Source of the DNA: Castor canadensis | Lineage: Eukaryota > Chordata > Mammalia > Rodentia > Castoridae | Assembly (NCBI RefSeq): GCF_047511655.1 | Contig: NC_133394.1 | Coordinates: 108,644,343-108,708,342 of the forward strand | Length of the DNA stretch: 64,000 bases | Direction: 5' to 3' | Shown: positions 1 through 11,956 of the stretch, in pieces | Layout: each line of letters starts with the position of its first letter | Position numbering within the stretch: the first letter of the stretch is position 1 | Notes under the pieces: model-generated | Told to the model about the DNA's origin: nothing | Databases searched by the model: none | Seen by the model: the letters and a program-made list of their open reading frames with translations, nothing else | Program-made: the position numbers and the translations under genes

Positions 1-262
1 TGCAGTGAAAATTTACTAGAGCACTTTCAATACTCACTAACCAAAGCAGAAAATTACAGCCTTAACTTCTCTGGTTCTACAGTATTCAAACTTGGACTTA
101 GCCAAACTAATTTCTTCCCAGGCTCTGCAGTCTGCAGGCAAACTAATGAGGCACTTCTCAGCCTCCATAATGATGTGAACCACGATTTCTGTTTATCTGC
201 TCACCTGTTCATCTATCTATGCTATCCACGCATTCTATTCATGCTGTCTCTGAAGACTTTCA
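1..262 (+). repeat. Ancient MaLR-like LTR remnant (3' part)
   Basis: The stretch around 150-180 (a phrase close to cttctcagcctccataat) and the ATCTATCTATG tract near 210-225 resemble, from memory, the 3' half of old mammalian MaLR-type LTRs. The copy is heavily diverged, enters from outside the window, and ends where recognisable L1 sequence begins near 258. The family is inferred, not searched. Confidence 0.4.
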
Positions 263-1520
263 ACTTTATTAGAATATATGTTCTCAAAGTAGTCTCTGAT
301 GATTTCCTGGATTTCCATAGTGTCTGTTGTTATCTCCCCTTTTGCATTTTTGATTTTACTGATTTGGGTTTTTTCTATCTTCATTTTAGTCAAATTTGCC
401 AGGAGTCTGTCAATCTTATTTATTTTTTCAAAAACCCAGCTTTTTGTTTCATCAAATCTTTATATATATATATTTTTTCTATTGCATTGATTTCAGCCCT
501 TATTTTTATTATTTCTCTACTTCTGCTTGTTTTGGGGTTTGCTTATTTTTGTTTTTCTAGGAGTTTAAGATGAAGCATTAGGTCATTGATTTGAGATCTG
601 TCTGACCTTTTTATTAATGCAGTCATGAGTTTAAACTTTCCTCTTAGGAGTGTCTTTGCTATGTCCCATAGGTTCCAGTAGGTCATGTTTTCATTTTCAT
701 TAAGTTCCAGGAACCTTTTAATTTCATTAATAACCCATTTGATCATTGAGCAAAGTGTTGTTAAGCTTCCAATTGTTTGGATATTTTGTGCATTTGCTTT
801 AGTTGTTGTATTCTAGTTTTAATGCACTGTGATCAGATAGAATGCATGTGATTATTTCTATTTTCTTGTATTTGCTTGGGCTTGCTTTGTGCCCTAAGAT
901 ATGATCAATTTTGGAGATGGTTCCATGAGCTGCTGAGAATAATTTATATTGTATAGAAGTTGGATGAAATATATTCTGTAGACATGAGCTAGGTCTATTT
1001 GATCCATGGTATGATTTATTTCTAGAATTTCATTATTGATTTTTTGTTTGGTTAACCTATCTATAGGTGATAGGGGAGTATTAAATTCTCTCTCTACCAC
1101 TGTGTTGGAGTCTATATATGTCTTTAGGTCCTTCAGAGTATGTTTGATGAAATTGGGTGCATTGACATTGGGTGCATATAGGTTGGTAATTGTTGTTCCC
1201 TTTTCATGTATTTCCCCTTTTATTAGTATGGAGTGTCCTTCTTTATCTCATTTGATCGATGTAAGTTTGAAATCTACTTTGTCTGACATAAGTATTGCTA
1301 CTCCTGCCTGTTTTTGGGGGCCATTGGCTTAGGAGATCTTCTTCCAGTCTTTCACCTACAACTAGTGCTTTTTTCTGTCAATGAGATAGGTCTCCTGTAA
1401 GCAACAGATGGTTGGATCTTCCTTTTTAATCCAGTTTGCCAAATGGTGTCTTTTGATGGTGAAATTAAGTCCATTAACATTCAGTGTTAATATTGATAAG
1501 TATGTGGTGATTCCTGTCAT
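258..1520 (-). pseudogene. L1 ORF2 fragment (endonuclease domain and linker)
   Basis: An ATG at 1520-1518 (minus) opens a protein beginning MTGITTYLSILTLNVNG, the typical N-terminus of the L1 ORF2 apurinic-like endonuclease. ORF2 normally nicks target DNA and reverse-transcribes L1 RNA at the nick. Further on, INNEILEINHTMDQIDL (minus, about 1,050-990) is another recognisable endonuclease stretch. Reading frames change several times towards 258, and the reverse transcriptase and C-terminal domains are absent. ORF1 lies just upstream on the same strand, as expected for the bicistronic L1 transcript. It cannot make an active enzyme. Confidence 0.85.
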
Positions 1521-1635
1521 TTGGTTGTATTTGTTGTTTGAGGGTTTGATTGTGTGCAGCTGAATTAATGTTACTCTCTACTTTCTTGCCTTTTCTTCTT
1601 CTGTGCTTTGGTACTGCCTGCCCTTTCATGGATTT

Positions 1636-2652
1636 GTTTGCTTTCAATTTCTGTGTAAAGAATTCCTTGAAGAATCTTTTGTAGTGGTGGCTTGGTGGTC
1701 ATATATTGTTTTAGTTTCTGCTAATCATGGAAGACTTTTATTGCTCCACCTATTTTGAATAATAGTTTTGCTGGGTAGAGTATCATCAGTTTAAAGTTAT
1801 TTTCATTCAGTGCCTGGAAGACCTACTCCATGCTCTTCTTACTTCTAAGGTTTCTGTTGAGAAATCTGCTGTGATTTTGATGAGTTTACCTTTGTATATT
1901 GTTTTTTCTCTCACAGCCTTCAATATTCTTTCTTTATTTTCTGTGCTTGTTGTTTTAATTATAATATATTGTTGGTTAGTTCTATTTTTATCATGTCTGT
2001 TTGGTGTTCTGGAGGCTTCCTGTACCTGAATGGGCATAGTTTTCTCTAGATTTTGGAAATTTTCTTTGATTATTTTGTTTTCTCCTTCTTCAATGCCCAT
2101 GATTCTCAGGTTTGGTCTTTGGATGAAGTCAATGAGTTATTGTATATTCCATTCACAGATCTTGAGTTGCCTAACTAATAGTTTTTCAGTTTTTCCATTA
2201 ATTACAATTTCCTCTTTGAGTTCTAAGATTCTGTCTTCTGCTTGTCCTAGTCTGCTGGAGTGCCCTTACATCTTGTTTTGTACTTCTGTTTCATTCTTTT
2301 TTCTAAGATTTTCCATATCATGAGTCACTTCCTCTTTAATATTATAAATTTTCATCCTTAATTCATTTATCTTTCTATTTATTGTATTCTGTGTTTCATT
2401 TTGGTGTTTATTTAGGGCTCCTATGATTTCATTAATTTGTTTTTGTGTTTTCTCATATTCTTTATTTTTGTTGTCTTGGAATTTCTTGAATGTCTTCTGT
2501 ACATTTTGTTTGACCATATCCAGTATCATCTCTATAAAATTCTCATTGATTACTTGCAGGATTTCTTCTTTCAGAATGTTTTTGTGGGCTTTGTTGGGTT
2601 CCTTGGTATAGTTTATCTTTGTTTTGCTGGAGTCTGGATCCATTTCCTTCAT
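1636..2652 (-). pseudogene. L1 ORF1 (RNA-binding chaperone), broken
   Basis: The minus strand from 2652 opens with MKEMDPDSSKTKINYTKEP and continues for 128 codons rich in K, E, N and Q, matching the coiled-coil region of ORF1p. After a break at 2,265-2,100 a second open block (2,100-1,807) contains EASRTPNRHDKNRTNQQYII and KERILKAVREK, which are hallmarks of the ORF1p RRM and C-terminal domains. The last part, in shifted frames, has a stretch like LYPAKLLFKIGGAIKVF and ends near 1,636. ORF1p normally trimerises, coats L1 RNA and acts as a nucleic-acid chaperone. Several frameshifts make this copy a pseudogene. Confidence 0.85.
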
Positions 2653-2759
2653 TGCCCTCTGAATCTGGTACTAATTTATTTTTGGATAGAGAATGGTTTC
2701 CATCCTTTTTTCATCTTCCCATCTTTCTACTTGGTACTGTTTCTGTCCCTGGTCTTTGT

Positions 2760-3430
2760 GTAATTTAGTATTAGCTAACTTACAATAGTAAAACTAACAA
2801 AACCAAGAAAGAAAGAGAAAAAAGAAACAGAAGGAAGAGAAGAAAAAAGGAGAACCAAAGAAATCAACAGGGAGATGTGGTGGATAATCAGACAGCAAAC
2901 AAGACAAACAAACACTTAAAGAAAAGAGAAAAAAGAAAAAACATTTCTGGTTCAGGAACAGAATTTCATTCTTAGTTGTTCTGGTATTACTCCTTTAGCC
3001 TCCAGTCCTTTTGTCTGCATGTCCTAAGCAGAGGCCTGGAGGATCAGCAAGCTGCAGATCCTTGGGGCAGAGGCTTACTGGGCCTGCAGGATGTCAGCCC
3101 AGTGGACCTGTTTAGTGGAGGCCTGACAGGTCCATGGGGCAGAGGCCTAGGGTCTATGGGGCAGGTGCCTGGTGTGTCTGCAGTGTGGGGGCCTGGTGGC
3201 CCGGAAGGTGGCAGAAGCCTGTAAGGCTTGAGGGTGGAGGCCCAGTGGCCCTTGGCAGCATGGGGGCCTACTTGTTCTTTCAGTTTATCATGGCATGGAG
3301 AAGGCTTCCACGTGCTAGGAGTTCAGATTGCTGTAGGTTCAGTTTTCCCTGATGCTTTACCTCAGCCAAGCATGTCTCCAGCATCTCCTTGTGCTATGTT
3401 ACACAACTTATATTATGGAGTTTGGGAGGA
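2760..3430 (-). promoter_or_regulatory. L1 5' UTR / internal promoter relic
   Basis: Upstream of ORF1 on the minus strand is a purine/pyrimidine-skewed stretch (2,760-2,960) and then a GC-rich block (2,990-3,350) with imperfect repeats of a ggggcagaggcct-like phrase on the plus strand. Position and composition fit the L1 5' UTR, which in this superfamily carries an internal RNA polymerase II promoter. There are few CpGs left. Whether it is still active cannot be told from sequence. Confidence 0.6.
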
Positions 3431-6094
3431 TGTGCTTTAAACTACTTTTGCATATATTTCTCTATATTATTAATGATTACGTCCAAGTCATGGCATATTA
3501 TTTTAAAATACTTTTGCATTTTATCTTCATGTTGTTTTGGATTTCTACAATAAGAACACACAACTTTCTAACTGAAAAAGTTTTTTTTAATAAAACTGAA
3601 TTTATAACTATTTGGAAAAAGACTAAATGTCAAATAAAAAACTTTAAATGGAATTTAAAAAAAAATGTTCCCAACTTTATTAAACAAAGATAACTGGCAG
3701 TTCAAGAAGGTAGTAGATAAAAACAAAAGCTACATTTATGAATTTGGTTATAGCTGGCAGTAGCTTCCTAGTATCATGACTGTTAGATCAAGTATTTGTT
3801 GATAATGTTGCACGTACATTTATGCAAATCTTACTCTGTTTTGACAAAAAATGACATACATATTAATTAGTAAAGTGTTAATAGTCTTTCTAAGTGAATC
3901 AACATAAATTATGTGAATAATTTGAATGTTACACCAGGTTGTATAGACAATTATTATAAAAAGCTAAAGAATATTGGTGTGATTTTGACTGCTGGAGACT
4001 CCTATGGAGTCCAGTTCTTTAGCCTTTGTACTCACAGCAGTTAGTCTCCAGGGACCTTAACGGCCCTTAGTCTCAGCTGGGCTGCATCATCCACCCCTGT
4101 TTTTGGAGGTTTCCAGCTTCTTTAGAATGAGCAGTTGCTTTTTTTGCTGGCTCTCCACCTTATTAATGACCATTATGGGACTGTCCAACTTCTGTGTAAG
4201 GCAATTCAAGAAATTTCATTTTATAACTGTACGTGTTGTTTCTATTCCTCTATAGATCCTTTACCAACACCTGTGCTTGGTAATGTTTGAGTATTTTGTT
4301 TCTCAAATTTTTCAAATAGGTATTTTCTCTGGTTTTGGATATTTTATTTACACAATTAAATTTATAAGTCATTAGGTAAAGAATTGGAAGGATTATCTGT
4401 AGCTCTCTGACCTTTCTTCCATCAACTTTTGTCTTTGCACTCTGCCTGTCATAAACTGCAGCTCTGTCTCTACAAATCAGGGAAAATTGAGGTCATTATC
4501 TATTCTCCTTTTTGCTCAAAATTCATTCTAGGTGGTCATCTCTGGTCTGGTAGGTCACTTGATGTATGTCTTAGGGATCAGTCTATTTGGTTGGTGGATA
4601 AGTAATAGGTTGTAACTTATTTGATTTTTCATATATTTTTTGTTTTTATTCCCTAACTGACTTTTTTTCGCTAATGATTTTAGATGGTAGTATAAATCTC
4701 TCTTAATCAAAAGTAAAATTTCCTCTAATTCTCATAGAATAACACAACATCAGGTTGTTGGAACATGTCCTTCACAGATGTGGACCTAGTCCACAGATGG
4801 GGACACATGTGTATCCCATTAGATATTCCAGACAAAATACAGAGGAAAAAAAATGCAAGGTCCATAGTAAGTCAAATCTACTAAGTCCAAATAAATTAAA
4901 TTAATTTCTATGAATATTTAAGAGGGGAAGGAAATGGCATTTTGAAAATCTTTATGAGTTATTTTACACTCATTCCTAGTTAAATGTAAGCAATTTAGTA
5001 CACATCTCAAATTTACAAAATGAAAACTTTGAGATTCCTAAAGAGAACATGGGTCCAAAGCTTAAACCTCAGCTACAAGACAAGTAAAGGCTTGGAATCT
5101 AATGGAGGTTCTTTCACTGTAACAAATATTTTGTATTTATCACTAACATTTTATAAAGTGTCCAATTGATTTTTGCTTTTAATATTCATGTAGTCCTACA
5201 AAGCCTGCAACTAGAAGAATTGAGAGAAGTGGAGAAATATCAACAAGGAAGGCAGAATTTATCCCACATTTCCATAGACAAAATTCAAACTAGAATGCTC
5301 CAATCCCTGTGCTCTTTTACATTAGAATACCCCAATTCAGATTAGAGATATTGTGGAAGAATAAAATATCACCAATAAAGATCTAAATTGTCCTCAGAAT
5401 TCTTGACTATCAAACATCCCTGAGCTCAATTCCATACACATTCAAAGCTGCCTTTATGCCTAGTTCAAATCTTCTCATTTATTAAAATTTTAATAGATAT
5501 TTGTGGAAGCAGCTTAATTCCTTTCATTTAATCTGTGGAGATAGAGATTAATTTTGTAATTGAAAAACTTTCTTCCTTTGTCTTTTCTTGTATGATTTTC
5601 TGCCTTTTCTGTATTTTTTATGAGATTCTCAAAACATGATTCTATTATATCTATTTCCAGGGCTTTGTTCTCAAGATTACTCATAGCATTCAAGTTATAC
5701 TTTGAATCTTTTGCCTCACATCTGATTCCTTGTCTTTGGAAAAATAGCCAACATGTGCTGAATTATGATTTCAATTGTGATCAGTGTTTCTATTTTTCTG
5801 GGGAAACAAGTAATTTCTTTTGTGTTTAAATGGTGAAGCTGAATTTTACCAGATCATTGTTCACCACAAAAGCTGTCTTCATTTAAACTGAGAATTAATT
5901 GGCACACATGAAAGAGAATTATTAACAATTAATGACCACATCCTCACACCCAAACAAATAACTGCTTTTATAAGAAACATTCAAATCAATCTGCTTGAGA
6001 ACCATTTTCACATTAAACTGCTTTAAAATAGTTTTACCTATAATTCATATTTACTTACATAAAGAAATGGAGGAATGTGGAAAAAAGATAAATA
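3431..6094. other. AT-rich sequence without a recognisable gene
   Basis: No long open frame and no exon structure is visible. The piece at 3,975-4,270 is listed separately as a possible old LTR. A pyrimidine-rich stretch near 5,540-5,880 could, on the minus strand, be a very old L1 ORF1 fragment, but this is too weak to call. Confidence 0.6.
3975..4270 (+). repeat. Possible ancient MaLR-like LTR fragment
   Basis: A less AT-rich block with repeated TGGAGACTCC / GTCTCCAGGG-like phrases and a stretch around 4,163-4,215 (accattatgggactgtcc, then ctgtgtaaggcaattc) that parallels the end of MaLR-type LTRs, as at the window start. Weak similarity, judged by eye. Confidence 0.3.
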
Positions 6095-6235
6095 TCTTAT
6101 CTATATCCAACTGATTTTTGACAAAGTAATGAAGAACATGCCACAGAGAAAAGACATTCTCTTCAAAAAATGGTGCAGAAGAAGCAAGGCATCCCTATGC
6201 AGAAAAATGAAAATGAACATGAATTTTCATTAAAC
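6095..6235 (+). repeat. Short old L1 ORF2 fragment
   Basis: The phrase ctgatttttgacaaag followed by agagaaaagacattctcttc and aaaaatggtgc parallels the stretch of L1 ORF2 also seen at 15,860-15,925 (acaaaggtgccaaaaac, tggagaaagacagcctct). It is diverged and about 140 bp long. Confidence 0.6.
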
Positions 6236-6724
6236 TTCACTTCTGGATTTTGTGCACGATCTGGAATGAGGTCAGATAGTATCCTTTGTGGGTTTTAGAG
6301 AAGTAGGTTTAATAGTAGCTCTGCCATATGGAAACTTAGTTGCAAAGGTTAAACTTTTGGGATAGGACGCACCTGAAATAATATTAGCTTTAGCTGAGAA
6401 ATAATTTTAAGGTGGCATAATTGAAATATTTTAATTTTTCAAATCAGTAGTTATTTTCATTAATTATAACAATCACATTTCTTATATGACAATGGACACA
6501 GGTGTATGTGTATGTGTGTGTTTGCTTTTCATGAAAGAAATAATAAAATGTATATTTCAGAGAATTTATAGTTAATAAGAAAGTAGGCAATTCATTAGTA
6601 ATGAGAAAATACATGAAAATTCATAATATATATTTTATTTTATATATGAAGATCATATCTCAAATTTTCTTAACTTGTGTCAATTATTATTGATTCCATC
6701 AACATTTAAAATTAGCAATTTAAA
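6236..6724. other. AT-rich sequence, nothing recognised
   Basis: Contains a short (TG)n-like run near 6,500-6,520. No coding or repeat feature could be assigned otherwise. Confidence 0.5.
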
Positions 6725-6815
6725 ATTTTTTTGGTGGCACTGGGGTTTGAACTCAGGGCTTCACATTTGCTAGTCAGACACTTTCACAGCTTGAGCCACT
6801 CTACCAGCCTACAAA
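6725..6815 (-). repeat. ID-like tRNA-derived SINE
   Basis: The plus strand reads as the reverse of the local ID-like SINE: a ggggtttgaactcaggg block (B-box side) followed by ttgctagtcagacactttc and gcttgagccactc (A-box side). Compare the plus-strand copy at 59,777-59,860. A T-rich run at the left end is its A tail. Confidence 0.8.
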
Positions 6816-6997
6816 TTAGCAATTTTGAAACCCAGTAGATAAAAATGGAATCACCAAGGAGTTTGAAAGTGATTGAGATACAATGCTTTTGATTGAATGG
6901 TGAAAACATGAAATATATTGATTCATCTAAATCTATATAACAAGTAAGGAAGGTTCACAAATTTATCAACGAAAGATTCTTTCAAAACAAAAGCTGG

Positions 6998-7075
6998 GGT
7001 GTGGCTCAAGTGATAAAGCACACACTTAGCAAGTGCAAGGTCCTGAGTTCAAATCCCAGTACCATCAAGAAAGTA
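6998..7075 (+). repeat. ID-like tRNA-derived SINE
   Basis: tggctcaagtgataaagc (A-box region) and gagttcaaatcccagt (B-box region) are spaced as in a tRNA, with ttagcaagtgcaaggtcct between. An A-rich tail follows at 7,064. Confidence 0.85.
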
Positions 7076-7951
7076 AAAACTTTTTTAAAAAACATTATAT
7101 AAAAATGTATCTTTTTTGTCCAGATGAATGACATTATCATCTAAAACTGGATTATCAAAGACTCAGACCACTATGAAAAAAGAAAGAAACTAACCAAAAC
7201 TAGAGGGAAAGAAGACTCTAGTTTCTGTTCAAATGTTTTCAAATGAAGACTTTTATGAGGACTGCAAAGAGTTTATTCCTTTTTCAATTCCAGGAATAAG
7301 GGCTAACTTTTGTAGCCCTTTTAGAACCAAACAACATTGTAAGGTGGACATCCCCAGTTTTATCACCAGCTGTGTGGTACAGTGCCATTATGATAACACA
7401 GATGGATATTAAGCAATTTATCAGTTAACACAATTTTCAAAGTTGGTAGGTGGCAGAAATAACTCTTAACTAGGATGCTGGCCTCATATTTTAAACTATC
7501 AGATGACTCCCATATCCTTTAATGCTGGCAAATTGTAATCTATTGGTAAATGATTCTATTCACTTTTGATGTTTTTGTTCTTTTCAGAATGCTACAGAGA
7601 TTCCTGTATGCTGATCTGGCTTTTATTGTTATAAAAGATAGGACTCTGTCTTCCTATTTACAATTTTTAAAAATTTTGTTTATTTTTTATTTTTTTTTAT
7701 TGTAGTTGCTGCTCTTTCATTTTCATATACTCCCTTTAAGGTATTGATTCTTCTCCTTTTTAGTCATATTTTTGGTTTATGGTATCTTACCAGAAAAAGG
7801 AGCTTTAATTTTTTTCTTTGACTCTCAAATTCCCCTGGAGATAGGAATTTGTAACTTAATAAATATTATGAATAAAAATTAATAAATTAATTGAAGTAAT
7901 AATTATGGATTTAGGGCTTGATTACCTCAACATTAAATTTTTCATTTAAAG
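7076..7951. other. AT-rich sequence, nothing recognised
   Basis: No gene. It ends at the target-site duplication of the L1 that begins at 7,964. Confidence 0.5.
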
Positions 7952-8626
7952 TGACTGCAGAGCCATGAAGAATGAAATGTTATCATTCACTGGTAAATGG
8001 ATGGAATCGGAGAAAATTATTCTGAGTGAGGTTAGACTGGCCCAAAAGACCAAAAATTGTATGTTCCCCTCATATGTGGACATCAGATCAAGGGCAAACA
8101 CAACAAGGGGATTGGACTTTGATCAAATGATAAAGCGAGAGCACACAAGGGAGGTATGAGGATAGGTAAAACACCTAAAAAACTAGATAACATTTGTTGC
8201 CCTCAACACAGAGAAACTAAAGCAGATACTTTAAAGCAACTGAGGCCAATAGGAGAAGGGGACCAAGAACTAGAGAAAAGGTTAGTTCAAGAAGAATTAA
8301 CTTAGAAGGTAACACACATGCACAGGAAATCAAAGCAAGTCAACTCCCTGTATAGTTATTCTTATCTCAACTAGCAAAAACCCTTGGTCCTTCCTATTAT
8401 TGCTTATATCTCTCTTCAACAAAATTAGAGATAAGGGGCAAAATAATTTCTGCCGGGCAGCGAGGGGTAAGGGGGGTAAGGGAGGCTGTGTTGGGGGGAA
8501 AGGGTGGGGGTGGGGATAAGGGGGGAGAAATGACTCAAACATTGTATGCATATATGAATAAAATAAAAATTAAAAATAAGTAAATAAAATATATTTTAAG
8601 ATAAAAAAATAAAATGACTGCAGAGC
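7952..8626 (+). mobile_element. 5'-truncated young L1 with 12-bp target-site duplication
   Basis: A perfect 12-bp repeat, TGACTGCAGAGC, flanks the element at 7,952-7,963 and 8,615-8,626. Inside is the last coding stretch of L1 ORF2 (MKNEMLSFTGKWMESE on the plus strand from 7,965), then the 3' UTR with a strongly G-rich block at 8,455-8,526, and an A-rich tail. This is the standard outcome of target-primed reverse transcription with 5' truncation. The perfect duplication suggests it is among the younger L1 copies in the window. Confidence 0.9.
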
Positions 8627-9179
8627 TAGATAACAAAGCTATCTTTATCAAATTTTAAAGTGATTGAAAAATTAAGTTCTTATTCATCTCATGTATAAAA
8701 AATTAAAATGCTAAAATATAGCCTTTATGTCTGCAGTAGAATTTCTTTTCACTCAGTTAAAAAATATAAATAACTGATGTGGAACAAGAAAACTCTACAT
8801 ATGATACTAAAACCAGTTGACAGAAATGCTTTGAAAATGTCCCTTAAAAAATCCTTTCTGCATCTGCACTTTCATTTACATTTTCTGTTCACTTAACCTT
8901 TTTATATAAGAGGACATAGAGTTTAATTATTAATGTATTCATTCATTTACTAAATAATCATTAAGGGCTTATCACAAACCAGAAATGATACTTGGTAATA
9001 GTGCAGTCAGGACTGAAGAAAAACAACCTGTGTTCTTCTAGCATCATATTTGATTATATTGTATGTGCCAGAAACAGTTTTAAGAAACAGATATGTAACA
9101 TATTCAAATAACTTAGCATTTCTACAAATTCCAATTGACTAATATTTTCCAACATTTTTTTACCAAAAAACACAAACTG
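8627..9179. other. AT-rich sequence, nothing recognised
   Basis: No open frame of note and no repeat I can name. Confidence 0.5.
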
Positions 9180-9640
9180 TTTTTGATTATTTGAGCATTA
9201 TGTTTCACCTGTATGGATTGAAAAACATCTAAAATCTGAAATCTAAATCAAAACATCTGAAATCTGAAATTATTCAAAACTCAGAAACTTTTTGAGCACT
9301 GGTATGATGCCAAAAATGGAAACTTCTACTGCCTTCATATGACAGCTCCCTATAAAAATTCACATAATCAAACTACTGTATCAAATTATCTTCAGCTGTA
9401 TGTATAAGCTCTTTATGAAACAAAAGAATTTTGTGTTTATTTGGAACACAAACACATTAATATTACTTTAAAGTTAAATCATTTATGTGTTTAAGGTGAG
9501 TATAAATCACAGATGAATTTTGCATTTCAACAGGGGTCTGATCCTAAAGCTTTCTAATTATGTAAATACAAATATTCTAAAACCTAAAAAGAAATCCAAC
9601 ACTTCTGATACAAATTAGTTTGGGTATGTATACCCATTTC
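9180..9640 (+). repeat. Ancient interspersed repeat, class uncertain
   Basis: Repeated AAATCTGAAAT phrases (9,230-9,270), then actttttgagcactgg, a GAATTTTGTGTTTA stretch (9,427-9,440) and aaagaaatccaacacttctg near the end follow the order of a widespread old mammalian repeat that I recall, probably a DNA transposon. Family and orientation are from memory. Confidence 0.4.
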
Positions 9641-10575
9641 ATGCAAAAATTTCTTCTGAATTAAATAATGTGTAAGCATAATATTTATTTACAAAATAAT
9701 CACATAATAACTGAGTAGTGGCCAAGTTGTTTGATTACATAAGTATTAATCCATATGATATATAAAATATAAGAACTAGTGTCAGGTATATATTTATCAT
9801 GAAAGTTTATTATAAACAAAGACCATTTCTATAGTTAATATGTTTTAATATTCTTCATTGATAAACTCCTGTATAATGTCATGAAACAAGAAAAAACAAT
9901 CAAAGTAAACACAAGCTGTTACTATTCAAGTTCACTATGCCAGATTCATTCATTTACATTTCTATAATTTAGGTCATAGTTCAAAGACACAGTTCTCATC
10001 CAGAAATCACAGTAATAACTGAAATAATTTTGTCATCACATAAACATCAAATTAATTAATCTAAGAGTTATTGCAATGAAAATAGTTAATAATTTAAGTA
10101 CATATATTTTAAAATTCTATTGATAATTGATTGAAAGCATATAAAATTACAACTCTAATTTTTTTTTACCCTGATGTGCCTTTTCTTATTTGCTTCAAGA
10201 AAGAATTCTTTCCTAAAATAGACATGATTTAAATCAGTTTTAGGAGATACATGGATGTTTTAGAATATTTAGAGAGAGATCTAGTCATCTGTATGCACAG
10301 TCATATGTTGCCCTTCTCATTACAACATTCCCCCTCTCTGCTTTTGAAACTACATAACTATTTCTTACTAACTATCTTATTGGATATAGTTTTAAAATTT
10401 AAGTTTAATACTAATGTTTTTCATTTGTTTTACTATAAACATCATTTGTGTTGTTACATAAATTTGGTTAATACCACTTATTAATGGCATCATAATAATT
10501 TCCTATTGCAGAAAGTGTTGTATTTTAAAATAGTCAGTTATCATCAGAAATTTTGGTTGTTTCCAGTTCTTTTTA
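9641..10575. other. AT-rich sequence, nothing recognised
   Basis: No coding signal and no named repeat. Confidence 0.5.
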
Positions 10576-11368
10576 AAAAATGTTTTATTATGCATTTATT
10601 CACATGTGCATATGTTGTTTGGGTCATTTCTCCCTCCTGCCCCCCCTCCCCGACCCTCCCCAACCTCCCCCCCTCCCTTCCAGGCAGAACCTGTTCTGCC
10701 CTTATCTTTAATTTTGTTGAAGAGAAGACATAAGCATAATAAGGAAGACAAAACATTTTTGCTAGTTGAATTAAGAATAACTATTCAGAAAGACTCCTAG
10801 CATTGCTTTCATGTACAAATGTGTTACAACCCAAGTTTATTCATCTCTAACTGATCTTTACACTGGTTCCTGATCCCCTTCTCATGTTAACCTATGTTGT
10901 TTTAAGGTTTATGTATTAGTTCCTCTGGAGTGGGAGCATCAAATGCTTTCATGTTTTGGGTTTTCTTCCTATTCCTATATCTCCTGTATGTGCTCTCCCC
11001 TTGTCATGTGATCCAAGTCCAACAACATTGATGTATTTGCCCTAGACATTGATGCATTTGCATATGACAGAGAACATATGATTTTTGGTTCTGAGCCTGG
11101 CTAACATGGCTCAGAATGATGTTCTCCAGTTCTATCCATTTACCTGCAAATGATAAGATTTCATTCTTCTTCATGGCTGAGTAAAATTCCATTGTGTACA
11201 AAGACCACATTTTCTTGATCCATTCATCAGTAGTTGGGCATCTTGGTTGTTTCTATAACTTGGCTATTGTGAATAGTGCTGCAATGAACAGTGGTGTTCA
11301 GGTGCCTCCGGAGTAACCTGTGTTGCATTCCTTTGGGTATATCCCCAGGTTTGGGATTGCTGTATCAT
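10576..11368 (-). mobile_element. 5'-truncated L1 (ORF2 C-terminus and 3' UTR)
   Basis: The plus strand shows, from left to right, the reverse of the L1 3' end: a T-rich tail, a C-rich block at 10,626-10,680 (G-rich on the sense strand), the gaacctgttctgccc motif, and then the ORF2 C-terminus. On the minus strand the frame 11,210-11,004 reads MWSLYTMEFYSAMKKNEILS, matching the end of ORF2 in the other local copies. The 5' end lies near 11,368. Confidence 0.9.
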
Positions 11369-11635
11369 ATAAATTTTTTAATGAAATGAGTTCAATTAGC
11401 TTTCCAAAACCAGAGATATAATAAATTTTCAGGAATAATATTTGATGAAAAAATTACCAATGATATATTTCCTGGCTTGGAAAAATAATGAAAAGTTAAC
11501 AATCAGTTATATTTAGATAAGGACACACACAACCAAGAGAACATTCATAAAACTATAGGTTACAAATAAATTTTACTAGTTTTTTTATGTGAACATTTGC
11601 ATCCAAGACATAAAATATTTTATATTTTGACATTA

Positions 11636-11956
11636 GCCTGGCATGGTAACTTAAGCCTATAATCCTAACTTCTCAGAAGGTAGAGACTGGGAAGATCACA
11701 GTTTTTTGTCCAGTCCAGGCAGAAAGGTCATAAGATGCCATGTCAACCAATGAAGAAATGCAGAATTCCATACCTATTATCTCAACTATGTGGGAAAACA
11801 CAAATAGATTGTGATTCAGGTAGATCCAGACATAAAAGCAAGACCCTATCTCAAAAAGTAATCAATGTGAAAAAGGCTTACAGAGTGGCTCAGGTAGTAG
11901 AGCACTTACCTAGCAAGTGTGAGGTCCTGAGTTAAACCCTCTGTAGCACCAAGAAA
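11636..11956 (+). repeat. Composite 7SL/B1-like plus ID-like SINE
   Basis: The first half (11,636-11,860) has the 7SL-like phrases ggcatggtaacttaagcct and ataatcctaacttctcag and ends with gaccctatctcaaaaag. The second half (11,875-11,956) is ID-like with tggctcaggtagtagagc and gtgaggtcctgag. This dimeric structure fits the B1-dID class of rodent SINEs; that name is from memory. Confidence 0.75.

Larger units (their letters stand above)
258..3430 (-). mobile_element. LINE-1, 5' end present, 3' end missing
   Basis: On the minus strand this reads 5' UTR, ORF1, then the first part of ORF2, the order of a rodent L1. The 5' UTR lies at about 3,430-2,760, ORF1 at 2,652-1,636 and ORF2 from 1,520. 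ORF2 similarity stops near 258, about 420 codons into a protein that is normally near 1,280 residues, and the older LTR-like sequence follows directly. Losing the 3' end while keeping the 5' end is the reverse of usual L1 truncation. Both ORFs carry stops and frameshifts, so the element is dead. Confidence 0.85.

Noticed and set aside
175-573. 132-codon open frame on the plus strand
   Set aside because: Hydrophobic translation of the antisense strand of L1 ORF2 and the adjacent old LTR; no homology as a protein.
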